From positions 1 to 64,000 of the forward strand of contig CATKXY010000006.1 of NCBI GenBank assembly GCA_949840915.1: a stretch of DNA of 64,000 bases, read 5' to 3'. Of the stretch, positions 17,768 through 27,236 are shown piece by piece (positions within the stretch are counted from its first letter, which is position 1; every line of letters begins with the position of its first letter). The DNA comes from an uncultured Lachnospiraceae bacterium. Its GTDB lineage: Bacteria > Bacillota > Clostridia > Lachnospirales > Lachnospiraceae. A model generated the notes under the pieces. That model saw nothing but the letters and a program-made list of their open reading frames with translations. It was not told the DNA's origin and searched no databases. Position numbers and translations under genes: made by a program.

Positions 17768-19366
17768 TTAATAAATATGCAGCGTCTGCCCCAGACTGCG
17801 GATCAACCCGCCAAAGGGAATATAATTCAGCTCCTGCTCCCTGAAATTGCGCAGCAAAAGCAGCAAGAGAATGTAAGATACCAGTCCCAGCACCAGACAC
17901 AGCAGAACCGTCATAATGTTTCCAAGCGGCGTCAAGAGTCTGCCCGCCAAAAACATCAATAGCCCCGCCACACAGGCGCCCCCCGCAGGGACAGCCGCCG
18001 CCTGCAGCCAGTCCACATTCAGACGCAGTTGGTAGAACAGCAATATCCCCGTGGCCGCCGTATAGACTCCTCCGGCCACCGCACCGGCATAGATCAATGC
18101 TATCACGCCCATCTTCCCGCCATTTAAAAATACCAGCAGACAGATCACATAGACCAGATTATACAGAGCCAAAGCTCCCAGAACCTGAAACTTACCGCCC
18201 AGCAGGATTAGAATTTCCGAGAGATAAAATCCCGCTGCCGAGAACAGCACGACTATAGAACCGAAACGCAAAAGCTGTGCCGCCAGCCCGGCGCCGTTCA
18301 CGCAGAATATCTCCGCCAGACGGGGAGCCATAATGGCTGTAAAAACAGTAAAAAACATACCGTAAATCGCACCCATATGCAGGCCGCCGCAAAAATATCC
18401 TCTGGCATACCGCTGCTCCTCCCTGCGCACACAGTCCGCCGTCCTGCAGCAGTTTCCCATCAGCAGAGCACAGGCGGAAAACACCATCATTCCGGTCAAA
18501 GGCAGATACTTTCCGTAGAGAATGCCATAATCGTTCAACCCGGCCTCATTCACAACACTGTTTCGGAAAAAATATATGCCCAGCCAGACGGGGAGCTGGC
18601 GAAGCAATGCCATGCCCATCTGCGGGAGCAGGTTTCCGTACAGCATGCGCAGCTGTCCGACAAAGCTGTCCACCGTGCGCATTCCGTCCGCGTTTCCCTT
18701 TCGCTCCTTCCCGCGGCTTCCCCGATACACCAGAAACAAAAACAGTAAGACCAGCACCTCCGACACCAGTACTGCGTAAGCCACGCCCATTCCGCCGTAC
18801 ATCGCGGTATAATTCTCCTGTCTGAGCAGAGCGCTGACCTTTTTGCCGTCATCACCGAAAATCTTTATGAAAAGCAGCGAAAATCCCAGAACACAGACCG
18901 GCCTGATCACATAGGAGATCACCGCGGGCAGTCCTGTCCCCTCACCCTGAAAATATCCCAGAAGCACCGCCGTCATGCTACGCAGAAAGATCACAGGCGC
19001 CAGCCGTCTGATGATCGCCGTGCAGTAATGCAGACGCAGCAGATCCTCTCCCAAAAGCTCCGCACAGGCGAACAGGGCCACGCTCCCCGCCAGTCCCAGC
19101 AAAGCGGCAAAGATCAGGGCATTCTTCCGCATCCTTGCGGCATTTTTATATTGTCGCCTGGCGCTTCTTCCGCGGAGGAGCTTTCCCAGTGCATCCGCCA
19201 TCCCGCGCCCGGCAATGGTCCACAACAGCATAAAGCTCTCCAGCGAAAAAGCGATATAGACAACCCCGTTGTCGCCCAAAAGCTCTCCCAGCACCAGCAG
19301 GACCACCATCTCCAGCACAAAAGAACAAAACTCCACCCGTCGTTTCTTGATCTCTACCTGATTCAT
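17768..19366 (-). CDS. MVF/MATE-superfamily polysaccharide flippase-like membrane protein
   Basis: A 532-residue membrane protein with about 12-14 helices of the MOP (MATE/MVF/Wzx/SpoVB) type. It opens with conserved charged residues VEIKKRRVEFCS and has a repeated two-bundle layout, with IRRLAPVIFLRSMTAVLLGYFQG resembling the lipid-flippase branch. The substrate is unknown; lipid-linked sugars or peptidoglycan precursors are the usual cargo. The start is the ATG at 19366, with GAGGAA upstream. A TTG at 19408 would run into ybeY. It follows ybeY by 22 bases. Confidence 0.8.
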   Translation of the reverse strand: MNQVEIKKRRVEFCSFVLEMVVLLVLGELLGDNGVVYIAFSLESFMLLWTIAGRGMADALGKLLRGRSARRQYKNAARMRKNALIFAALLGLAGSVALFACAELLGEDLLRLHYCTAIIRRLAPVIFLRSMTAVLLGYFQGEGTGLPAVISYVIRPVCVLGFSLLFIKIFGDDGKKVSALLRQENYTAMYGGMGVAYAVLVSEVLVLLFLFLVYRGSRGKERKGNADGMRTVDSFVGQLRMLYGNLLPQMGMALLRQLPVWLGIYFFRNSVVNEAGLNDYGILYGKYLPLTGMMVFSACALLMGNCCRTADCVRREEQRYARGYFCGGLHMGAIYGMFFTVFTAIMAPRLAEIFCVNGAGLAAQLLRFGSIVVLFSAAGFYLSEILILLGGKFQVLGALALYNLVYVICLLVFLNGGKMGVIALIYAGAVAGGVYTAATGILLFYQLRLNVDWLQAAAVPAGGACVAGLLMFLAGRLLTPLGNIMTVLLCLVLGLVSYILLLLLLRNFREQELNYIPFGGLIRSLGQTLHIY

Positions 19367-19388
19367 TCGTTCCTCATCCTTGTCCGTT

Positions 19389-19895
19389 TTAATCTCTGGT
19401 AATTCCAAGCTCTGACAGGATTGTCTCCTGCCGTTTCTCCATCAGCGCAGCCTCCTGCGCCTCCATATGGTCAAATCCGCACAAATGCAGCATACTGTGC
19501 GCTACCAGAAAAGCAAATTCCCGTCTCGTACTGTGCCCGTAGAGCTTCGCCTGCTCTTTTACCTTATCGGCAGAGAGAATGATATCCCCCAAAATCAGCT
19601 CACCGCTGTCCGGGTCAAAATAATCTGCACGCCGCTCCTTGGGGATGTCAAATACTCCCGCTTGCTGAAAGTCCAGATTGGGGAATGACAATACGTCCGT
19701 CTCCCTGTCAATATCGCGGTACTGCCGGTTGAACTCCCGGATGCCGGAATTGTCCGTCACCAGCACATTGACACAGGCCTCACAGGGACACCCCTGTGAC
19801 CGCAGAACAGCCTCCGCCACCTGTGCCGCCAGAGATTCCGCGTCAAAGGGAAAATCATTTGTGACATCATCGTCAAACTCAACGTAAAAAGTCAT
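19389..19895 (-). CDS. ybeY: endoribonuclease YbeY (16S rRNA maturation)
   Basis: A 168-residue zinc-dependent RNase that acts in 16S rRNA 3'-end maturation and ribosome quality control. The three zinc-binding histidines are in AHSMLHLCGFDHM, and the N-terminal marker RQYRDIDRETDVLSFP is present. It follows the PgpH-like gene with a 17-base overlap, the conserved order phoH-pgpH-ybeY. Confidence 0.96.
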   Translation of the reverse strand: MTFYVEFDDDVTNDFPFDAESLAAQVAEAVLRSQGCPCEACVNVLVTDNSGIREFNRQYRDIDRETDVLSFPNLDFQQAGVFDIPKERRADYFDPDSGELILGDIILSADKVKEQAKLYGHSTRREFAFLVAHSMLHLCGFDHMEAQEAALMEKRQETILSELGITRD

Positions 19896-21087
19896 AGTAG
19901 AGTTTTTCCTCCTTAAAAATCTTATGCATGGTATATAGTTCCTTCACGGTGATATCACACTGCCGGAAAGTTCCGTTCTCCTGATAGCGCTGAAAGATCT
20001 CATCGATGGTCTTGTCGTAGTCCACCCTGCCCTCCCCGGTCTTCTCCAGCAAAAGCAGCACGGCGCTGATCACATTCTCCGCCGCCAGAAGCACCGCTGT
20101 CGCCTTGCGCTGCACGGTTTTCTTCTGCTCCTGATATTCCTTCAGAATCGTCACAACCTCAGGGGGAAAGGAATGGGATTTCATCAGCTCGGGAAGCTCC
20201 TCACCCATACCGTGATAATATCCGGCACATTTTATAGGCTCCGGGTTTAATCCAAGCTTTACTGCGATCCGTTCGCAGAAATACGCCGTGTGGACACTCT
20301 TCATATAGGTCTGCCTGTCATTCTGTTTGAGAGCGGCAAGAATCTCGTTCTCCGGGTCATTCAAATCCAGATACTTTCCCCGATATCGATAGATGACCTT
20401 GTCCGAAAACAGCCTGAGAATACCCAGCAGCAAAACACCCGACACCACCAGATTCGCCGCAGGCAGCACAAAGAACTCTATCTCCGGTCTGGCATTCATC
20501 ACCAGTACGGTTCCCGCAGTCTCACAGACCAGGAGCGATCCCAGGGAGAGCAGAAAGGGAATCCCCGCCCGAAATCCGTTTTTCAGATGCTGAAACAATC
20601 CCGCGCCAAACAGGCCGCTGATAAAATACATGAGGAACACCTCTGTCCCCGCCCCCGTGAGACACACAGGAACCGCCAGCAGCAAAGAAGCCCCCAGCAC
20701 TCCCAGATTCATGCTTCCGAACAATGTCAGAAGCACATACACCGGCAGAAAAGGCCATGCGGCCACAGGCAGAAACACACAGGCAAGGGCCACTGCAAGT
20801 CCCATCAGAAAACACAGCCAGAACCGCCCCGGATACCGGCTGTTGTCATAATCCAGATCTCCGCGCAGCATGGCCCGCCGCAGGCAAAATCCCAGGACCG
20901 CAATCCCCAGCACTATGAGCACCATATGGCAGAGCACTCTGTCTGCCCCCTGTTGGAGTACACCCATATAGAACGGCGATACAATACCCAGCAGAGCCAA
21001 AAGACCGCAGATGATCTCCAGAAACCATACGCCCAATGTTTTTGCAATCGTTTTTCTGCTGACCCGTTCTCCTCTATTTCCGGACAT
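19879..21087 (-). CDS. truncated, probably inactive PgpH-like HD-domain membrane protein
   Basis: About 402 residues: roughly seven membrane helices followed by a cytoplasmic region like that of PgpH, the cyclic-di-AMP phosphodiesterase. The position between phoH and ybeY is exactly that of B. subtilis yqfF (pgpH). Two things differ. The large extracellular N-terminal domain is missing (PgpH is about 700 residues). And the catalytic HD pair, YYHDIGK in active members, reads YYHGMGE, losing the metal-binding Asp; later His residues are also gone. The C-terminal helix region (ITVKELYTMHKIF) remains. The start could be an ATG cluster at 21132-21121 instead of 21087. Most likely a non-catalytic relative, perhaps a sensor. 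Confidence 0.8.
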   Translation of the reverse strand: MSGNRGERVSRKTIAKTLGVWFLEIICGLLALLGIVSPFYMGVLQQGADRVLCHMVLIVLGIAVLGFCLRRAMLRGDLDYDNSRYPGRFWLCFLMGLAVALACVFLPVAAWPFLPVYVLLTLFGSMNLGVLGASLLLAVPVCLTGAGTEVFLMYFISGLFGAGLFQHLKNGFRAGIPFLLSLGSLLVCETAGTVLVMNARPEIEFFVLPAANLVVSGVLLLGILRLFSDKVIYRYRGKYLDLNDPENEILAALKQNDRQTYMKSVHTAYFCERIAVKLGLNPEPIKCAGYYHGMGEELPELMKSHSFPPEVVTILKEYQEQKKTVQRKATAVLLAAENVISAVLLLLEKTGEGRVDYDKTIDEIFQRYQENGTFRQCDITVKELYTMHKIFKEEKLYYDFLR

Positions 21088-22087
21088 TTCTCTCTCGTCC
21101 TCTGGACTTTTCTTTTGCCTCATAATCATCATAAGCCTTCACGATCTTCTGCACCAGCGGGTGGCGGACCACATCCTTGCTGGTGAGATTACAGAAAGCA
21201 ATCCCTTCGATTTTATTCAACACTCTCGCCGCGATATCCAATCCCGACTTACTGCCCGCCGGCAGATCCTTCTGTGAGACGTCACCCGTGATGACGACCT
21301 TTGAGCCAAACCCGATTCGGGTCAGAAACATCTTCATCTGAGCCGGCGTGGTGTTCTGGGCCTCGTCCAGAATGATATAGGCATTGTCCAGGGTCCGTCC
21401 GCGCATATAGGCCAGCGGAGCCACCTCAATCAGCCCCTTCTCCATATTCTTTGTAAAACTCTCCGCCCCCATGATCTGATAGAGCGCGTCATAAAGCGGG
21501 CGCAGATACGGATCCACCTTACTCTGCAGATCCCCCGGCAGAAATCCCAGCTTTTCTCCCGCCTCGATGGCCGGCCTGGTAAGGATGATCCTGTCCACCT
21601 CATCATTCTTGAATGCCGTAATCGCCATGGCCATGGCCAGATAAGTCTTTCCCGTTCCCGCAGGCCCCAGTCCAAAGACGATCATATTCTCGCGCATGGC
21701 ATCCACATAAGCTTTCTGTCCCAATGTCTTTGGCTTGATGGGCTTACCGTTTACCGTATGACAGATACAGTCCTCATCGATCTGTGTGATGGCCTCTTCT
21801 CTGGATTCCTTGCCCATGGTAATGGCATAATCCACGCTCTGCTCCCCGATATCATTTCCCCTATCCGACAGGATTGTCAGCTGTTTCAGCACCGCAGCCG
21901 CCCTGCGCGCCTGATCCTCCTGCCCCGTGATCACCACGCAGCCGTTGCGGTCCACTACGGTCACCTCAAAGTCCCTCTCCAGCTTTTTCAGATAGGCATC
22001 CTGAGCGCCAAATATCTTCTGCATATGCTCCGTGGGCATCTCCATATGGATGGAAAAAATTTTTTCGTCCGAATTCTCACTTCTCAA
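21074..22087 (-). CDS. phoH: PhoH family ATPase
   Basis: A 337-residue cytoplasmic protein with an N-terminal KH-like region and the PhoH ATPase domain. Walker A is GPAGTGKTYLA, a conserved block is LTRPAIEAGEKLGFLPGD, and Walker B is AYIILDEAQNT. Proposed roles involve RNA metabolism; this family neighbours ybeY very widely. The preferred start is a TTG at 22087, with GGGGAG nine bases upstream, overlapping the end of yqfD. The ATG at 22045 would cut into the first strand. Confidence 0.93.
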   Translation of the reverse strand: MRSENSDEKIFSIHMEMPTEHMQKIFGAQDAYLKKLERDFEVTVVDRNGCVVITGQEDQARRAAAVLKQLTILSDRGNDIGEQSVDYAITMGKESREEAITQIDEDCICHTVNGKPIKPKTLGQKAYVDAMRENMIVFGLGPAGTGKTYLAMAMAITAFKNDEVDRIILTRPAIEAGEKLGFLPGDLQSKVDPYLRPLYDALYQIMGAESFTKNMEKGLIEVAPLAYMRGRTLDNAYIILDEAQNTTPAQMKMFLTRIGFGSKVVITGDVSQKDLPAGSKSGLDIAARVLNKIEGIAFCNLTSKDVVRHPLVQKIVKAYDDYEAKEKSRGRERNVRK

Positions 22088-23300
22088 TAATCTCTTCTCC
22101 CCTGTCCGCAGCAGTCTGTTTTCCCGCCGGTTCCTGCACCAGAAATTCCGCCTGCAGTATCCAGCCGCTGTCACATGTATCTATTTTAACATCTTTTTCA
22201 ATTATTTGTACCCCTTTTTGCTGGAAAGTTTGAAGAAAGAGCAATAATTTTTCCTGCAAAACAGCCTCCGCCTGCTCCAGAGTGTATTCATGTTCCACGT
22301 TCTGGTACTCTCTGTAGATATAGGAACCGCCAAAAACAGGAATATTCATCTTTTCAAACAAAAGCGGCCTGCTCTGACGCATCACCTTATCATAAGACAG
22401 ATAGGGACTCTCCACAGGTATTTTCCCCTCAAATCCGTCTCCCACCCGGATAAAGGTCTGAGTCTTCTCCCTGCCCGTATACTCCCGCTCTATATAATCA
22501 AAGGGCAGTGTGGCCTGAAATGTTGCGATATGCTCCATGACAATGTCCGCATCCGCATCCGTGAGAAGATACTCCCGCACTGTGCCGTCCTCGTTATAGA
22601 CCGGCACCCTGCCGTCCACCAGCAGCGTCCCCTGTTCCACAGTGTCTCCGATACGCACTTTGGGAACGCCGCTTCTGACTACCATGGCCACAATGGTGCC
22701 GTCAAACTCCGACACCAGATTGGTTCCCTCCGGCTCCTGCCCCGCTGCATCCCCGCTCAGAATCGGCGCATCATTCTCTTTGATGGATATCAAGAGCTTC
22801 GCTCCGTCCAGCCTGGCAGACGTCCATGTCACCAGCGGAAAGTTTCTGCGGATCTCCTTTTCCAGCTCCCCGATATCCAGCTGCTCTTTGCGCATCCCTT
22901 CCCTGATGTTCTGCTCCAGCAAAAAAGTCTCCAGCTGATCCGTGGTGATCCGGTAATTTCCCGTTATCTCAATATCCCATACGAACCAGCCCGACAGATA
23001 CCAGAAGCCCACCGCCAGAATCAAGCCTGCCACAAACATTTTTCTCTTGCGCATATGGAACATAAAAAAAGGTAGTCCACATCTCTCCAGAATGACTACC
23101 TTGGTCCCGGTCTTTCGCACGATCGCCTTGAGCTTGTAGAAGCTGTGCAGGCTGATGCACATAATGTAACCGCCGTCCTGCTGCACAATATCCCACAAAA
23201 GAATGTCTTTGTTGCTGCAAAGATTCATAAAGCGTTCCGGGGAAAAGCCGCTGACACGGATGCGCAGATAGCCCCGGATATATTTCAAGATGTCAAGCAT
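22077..23300 (-). CDS. yqfD: sporulation protein YqfD
   Basis: A 407-residue protein with a conserved N-terminal region (MLDILKYIRGYLRIRVSG), a single membrane helix at about 85-105, and an extracellular part starting IEITGNYRITTDQL that resembles a POTRA-like fold. YqfD is needed for efficient sporulation in Bacillus; its mechanism is not known. ATG 23300 has GGAGAAGG upstream. It follows yqfC by 26 bases and overlaps phoH. Confidence 0.92.
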   Translation of the reverse strand: MLDILKYIRGYLRIRVSGFSPERFMNLCSNKDILLWDIVQQDGGYIMCISLHSFYKLKAIVRKTGTKVVILERCGLPFFMFHMRKRKMFVAGLILAVGFWYLSGWFVWDIEITGNYRITTDQLETFLLEQNIREGMRKEQLDIGELEKEIRRNFPLVTWTSARLDGAKLLISIKENDAPILSGDAAGQEPEGTNLVSEFDGTIVAMVVRSGVPKVRIGDTVEQGTLLVDGRVPVYNEDGTVREYLLTDADADIVMEHIATFQATLPFDYIEREYTGREKTQTFIRVGDGFEGKIPVESPYLSYDKVMRQSRPLLFEKMNIPVFGGSYIYREYQNVEHEYTLEQAEAVLQEKLLLFLQTFQQKGVQIIEKDVKIDTCDSGWILQAEFLVQEPAGKQTAADRGEEIIEK

Positions 23301-23326
23301 GCCCTTCTCCCCTTCCCGCACATCGT

Positions 23327-23686
23327 CTACAGATATCGGACATTTTGAATACAGCCGCTTATCTTCATATCCTCATTCGTGTAGTAATCGATGGTAAGCC
23401 CCGTGCCCTCAAAACGGACCTGGCAGGTTTTCCCCTGCAGGAGAATGGACTGTTCCGAATACTCCAGAAGCCCCCTGTAATTTTCCACCCACGCCTCTGT
23501 ACTTCCGGTGAGCGTGACTCTGAGCGCTCCCATACATACATCCCGAGGCAGCTGCAGCGATTCCAAAAGCTTCGCTTTCTTCTGAGCCGCCTCCGACTGC
23601 GCCGGGCCTGTTTGCTTTGCATTTTTTGAATTGGTTCTAGACACATTTCTCATAATACCAAGGTATGTGGCGGGAGGCGCATCCAT
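23327..23686 (-). CDS. yqfC: YabP/YqfC-family sporulation protein
   Basis: A 119-residue (or 108 if the ATG at 23653 is used) small protein. The C-terminal 80 residues fit the YabP/YqfC family: LESLQLPRDVCMGALRVTLTG, WVENYRGLLEYSEQSI and a final IQNVRYL. These are mother-cell sporulation proteins adjacent to yqfD. The N-terminal Lys/Gln/Ala-rich stretch is longer than usual. Three bases separate its start from the stop of the upstream phosphorylase gene. Confidence 0.88.
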   Translation of the reverse strand: MDAPPATYLGIMRNVSRTNSKNAKQTGPAQSEAAQKKAKLLESLQLPRDVCMGALRVTLTGSTEAWVENYRGLLEYSEQSILLQGKTCQVRFEGTGLTIDYYTNEDMKISGCIQNVRYL

Positions 23687-23688
23687 GA

Positions 23689-24996
23689 CTAAATAATCCC
23701 TTTAATTATTCTGTGTCCGGTTCTGTCCGGTCTCTCGTCACCGATCACATATGCGCCGAGGAATCGCTCATATGCCGTCCGGCACTTGTTCTCGTCATTT
23801 GCATACAGACAGGCCAAAGGCTCTCCGGCCCTCACAGGATCCCCGACCTTTTTCTCCAGAACAAGACCTACCGACAGATCCAGTTCACTCTCCTTGGTCT
23901 CACGTCCGCCGCCCAGGATCAGCGAACAGATTCCCACCTCATCACAGGCAATCCGCTGCACATAACCGTCCCGGGGAGACGGAACAGCCCGTATAATGGA
24001 AGCCTTGGGCAGCCGCTCAGGATCATACACGGCCTCACTGTCCCCACCCTGTGCTTCCACAAACTCCGCAAACTTCCTGAGTGCGCTGCCGTCTGATATA
24101 GCACCCTCCAGCATCGCTTTTGCCTGGGCCTCGTCCTGCGCTCTTCCGCCTGCAATCAACATCTGGCTGCCCAGCGTCAGACAGAGCCTGTGAAAATCCT
24201 CGGGTCCCGCTCCGTTCAGTTCGTCGATAGCCTCCCTGACCTCCAGCGCATTGCCCACGGCCCGTCCCAGCGGCTGATCCATGTCGGATATCACTGCGAT
24301 GGTATTTTTCCCCGCTGCCCTGCCTATGGCGACCATCTCTTTTGCCAGCGCCAGCGCGTCCTCCTCCCGTTTCATGAAAGCCCCGCTGCCCGTCTTCACA
24401 TCCAGCACGATGGCGTCCGCCCCCGCCGCAAGCTTTTTACTCATGATCGAGCTGGCTATCAGGGAGAGATTGTCCACCGTGGCCGTCACATCCCGCAGCG
24501 CATAGAGCTTCTTGTCCGCAGGCGCCAGATCCGCAGTCTGCCCCATGATAGCGATGCCGATTCTGTTGACATTATCAATAAACCGTTCCGTGGAAATCGC
24601 TGTGGAAAAGCCCGCAAAGCTCTCCAGCTTGTCGATGGTGCCGCCGGTGTGCCCAAGTCCTCTTCCGCTCATCTTGGCCACGGAAATCCCGCAGGCCGCC
24701 ACCATGGGAGTCAGCGCCAGCGAGGTCTTATCTCCCACCCCTCCGGTGCTGTGTTTATCCACCTTGACGCCGCAAATCCCGGACAAATCCAGCATGTCTC
24801 CGCTGTGCGCCATGGCCATGGTAAGAGCATGGGTCTCCGCCTCCGTCATCTTCTGAAAATAGATAGCCATCATCAGCGCAGAAGCCTGATAGTCGGGAAT
24901 CTCCCCCCCGGTATAGCCCTCCACAAAAAATTTGATCTCCTCCCGGGACAGTTCCCCGCCGTTTCGCTTTTTCATTATGATATCATACATTCTCAT
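23689..24996 (-). CDS. pdp: pyrimidine-nucleoside phosphorylase
   Basis: A 435-residue enzyme that cleaves thymidine, uridine or deoxyuridine with phosphate to base and (deoxy)ribose-1-phosphate. The family signature SGRGLGHTGGTIDKLES is intact, as are KVDKHSTGGVGDKTSL in the phosphate-binding region and the C-terminal GDPVRAGEPLACLY. Start ATG 24996 has GGGAGGG eight bases upstream and overlaps the SulP gene by 14 bases. Whether it prefers uridine or thymidine cannot be read. Confidence 0.95.
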   Translation of the reverse strand: MRMYDIIMKKRNGGELSREEIKFFVEGYTGGEIPDYQASALMMAIYFQKMTEAETHALTMAMAHSGDMLDLSGICGVKVDKHSTGGVGDKTSLALTPMVAACGISVAKMSGRGLGHTGGTIDKLESFAGFSTAISTERFIDNVNRIGIAIMGQTADLAPADKKLYALRDVTATVDNLSLIASSIMSKKLAAGADAIVLDVKTGSGAFMKREEDALALAKEMVAIGRAAGKNTIAVISDMDQPLGRAVGNALEVREAIDELNGAGPEDFHRLCLTLGSQMLIAGGRAQDEAQAKAMLEGAISDGSALRKFAEFVEAQGGDSEAVYDPERLPKASIIRAVPSPRDGYVQRIACDEVGICSLILGGGRETKESELDLSVGLVLEKKVGDPVRAGEPLACLYANDENKCRTAYERFLGAYVIGDERPDRTGHRIIKGII

Positions 24997-27193
24997 CGCA
25001 TTTACCCTCCCCTTCACACACCCTTTTCTGCAGCCGCAGTTTCGCCATCCTGCCCGCAGCTGCGGCCTCGCGCTCACGCAGACGCCTTGCCGCCTCGGGA
25101 TTCTGCCGTTCCAGTCTCTGTTCCAGCTTCCGGCGGTAAGCCTCAAGCTGCTCCAGCTCTTCCGGATCCTCTCTCGACAACCGATCCCTGATCCGTTCCC
25201 TGCGTTCCTCCAATAGTTTCCAAATAATGGCGCTGTTCTTCCCCTCCAGCATGTCCTCCGGCAGCTCGTCCATGTGCAGCTCCACACGTCGTACCAGTTC
25301 GTCCTCATCGATGGCTCCCAGCCACTTCCATGTGTCCAGATGCCCCTCCAGCCCTTCTTCCATCAGCTTCTCCAGCTCCGGAATCTTATGTATCTGTCCT
25401 ATGATGGCATGAACCTGCTTCTCGATCTGATTCACCGCATCCTCTCCGAATGCCCATGCGAATTCCTCCAGCGTATTCTCCGTCTCCGCCGACAGACTGT
25501 GCAGCCTTCTTCCGCCTTCCCCGTCAGGTATTTTCAGCGGATACGGATCCGGGACGCCCGCGTCATGCAGAGCCGCGGTGATCGTTCTCCGCACATGCCC
25601 CTCCTCTATGAGCCGTCCGATCCCCAGAGCCCGCATCTGCTCATTGATGCTCTCCTTGTGCTCGGTCAGATAAAAGCCGATTCCCCGCGCAAAAAAGCTG
25701 TCCGCCATGAGTGCGAGCCTGTCTGCCGCCGTGATGTCAATACCGGCCACAGTCCCCATGTCCACAATCACGGCTCTCGTATCTCTCCCGATACAATTCT
25801 CAATATCCTCCTGAAAGACTTTAATATTGGCAAAAAACAGACTCTCGCCAAACTGATACAACTTTACTCCCTGAATCTCACAGGCATACCGGTTCTTACG
25901 TCTGTCATAGAATCCGTCCTTCCCCGGAATGACCCCAAGAAAAGTTCTGGCGGGATTGGACTTTCGCAGTATCACCGCCACGAAGGAGAGCACAATGCCG
26001 ATGATGACGCCGTAGATCGTCCCCAGCATCAATACCCCCACAAAAGCCGCAGCAAAAATGTAGAATTCCCGCCTGCTCACCTGAAAAAGCCGCTTTGCCA
26101 GATCCCACTCCACCACCTTCATCAGCGCGGATATCACGATCGCTGTCAGAACCGGTACAGGCAGATAACCGATAAACCCTGTTCCGAATAAAAGAAGGAG
26201 CGCCATCACTCCGGCCGCCACTATGGACACAGCCTGAGTCTTTCCCCCGTACTGATCATTCATGGAAGTCCTGGAGATACTGCCGTTCACCGGACAGCAC
26301 CCTACAAAAGCCGCAGCAAGATTCCCTGCGGCACAGGCCAGAACCTCACTGTTGTCTTCGATCTTGTAACCATTGCGAAAGGCAAAATTATTCTCCGAGA
26401 GCAGAGTCTCCGCCATGACCACCAGAGCCACCATGAGGCTGCGCCCCATCACCTGACTGATATCGACCTGATCAAACCGGGGCAGAACCAGCTTCGGCAG
26501 CCCCGGCTCCACCTGTGACAGCAGTCTTACTCCGTATGTGTCAACATGGCACACACAGGTTAATAACACACCGAACGCCATGACTATAATAGCCATGGGA
26601 AACTTAGGGATCAACTTTCCCGCAGCCACAATCACAATCAGAGATACCACTCCCAGCACTACGGACAAGGGATGAATCTGTCTGATCGCATGACAGATAT
26701 GTCTCAATAATTCCGGGAGCTCTCCCGAGCCGGAGCCGCTTCCCAATACCTTGGGCACCTGCATCAGAATAATAGTCACGGCGATCCCGCTGATAAAACC
26801 GCCCATCACAGGTGTGGAAATATAATCCACCATCTTGCCGGCCCGCAGAAAATAGAACACCAGCAGCCAAAGCCCCGTAAACAATGCCGTCATCGGCACA
26901 TAGACCATAGCCTGCTCAGAGCCTGCGGCAATGCCCCAGGTGGACAGAGCCGCCCCCACAATGGCCGCCGGCGCGGCATCAACCCCGAAAATAAACTGTC
27001 TTGAAGTCGAAAACAAAGCAAACAGCAGGATCGGAAAAACCGATCCGTACAGACCATATATTGCGGGAATCCCCGCAACCTCCGCATATCCCATGGAAAT
27101 GGGGATGGACACCGCCGCGATCACAATTCCCGAAAGCAGATCCTTCACCGCATATTCCTTTCTGTACCCCCGCAATGTCTTAAAAACAGCCAT
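24983..27193 (-). CDS. SulP-family anion transporter with STAS domain and long C-terminal extension
   Basis: A 736-residue membrane protein. About 11-14 helices fill residues 1-410, with the family start DLLSGIVIAAVSIPISMGYA. A STAS domain follows at about 440-550, with the IDITAADRL core. SulP proteins carry sulfate, bicarbonate or other anions. Family members are usually 550-600 residues. Here a further 170-190 charged residues follow, partly coiled coil, with ERLERQNPEAARRLRERE near the end. The function of the tail is unknown. Start ATG 27193 has GAGGAGG upstream. It overlaps the phosphorylase gene, so the two are coupled although not obviously related in function. Confidence 0.9.
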   Translation of the reverse strand: MAVFKTLRGYRKEYAVKDLLSGIVIAAVSIPISMGYAEVAGIPAIYGLYGSVFPILLFALFSTSRQFIFGVDAAPAAIVGAALSTWGIAAGSEQAMVYVPMTALFTGLWLLVFYFLRAGKMVDYISTPVMGGFISGIAVTIILMQVPKVLGSGSGSGELPELLRHICHAIRQIHPLSVVLGVVSLIVIVAAGKLIPKFPMAIIVMAFGVLLTCVCHVDTYGVRLLSQVEPGLPKLVLPRFDQVDISQVMGRSLMVALVVMAETLLSENNFAFRNGYKIEDNSEVLACAAGNLAAAFVGCCPVNGSISRTSMNDQYGGKTQAVSIVAAGVMALLLLFGTGFIGYLPVPVLTAIVISALMKVVEWDLAKRLFQVSRREFYIFAAAFVGVLMLGTIYGVIIGIVLSFVAVILRKSNPARTFLGVIPGKDGFYDRRKNRYACEIQGVKLYQFGESLFFANIKVFQEDIENCIGRDTRAVIVDMGTVAGIDITAADRLALMADSFFARGIGFYLTEHKESINEQMRALGIGRLIEEGHVRRTITAALHDAGVPDPYPLKIPDGEGGRRLHSLSAETENTLEEFAWAFGEDAVNQIEKQVHAIIGQIHKIPELEKLMEEGLEGHLDTWKWLGAIDEDELVRRVELHMDELPEDMLEGKNSAIIWKLLEERRERIRDRLSREDPEELEQLEAYRRKLEQRLERQNPEAARRLREREAAAAGRMAKLRLQKRVCEGEGKCDENV

Positions 27194-27236
27194 CCGCCTT
27201 CCTCCTCACATGTATCTTTAGTTTACCATAAACAGG

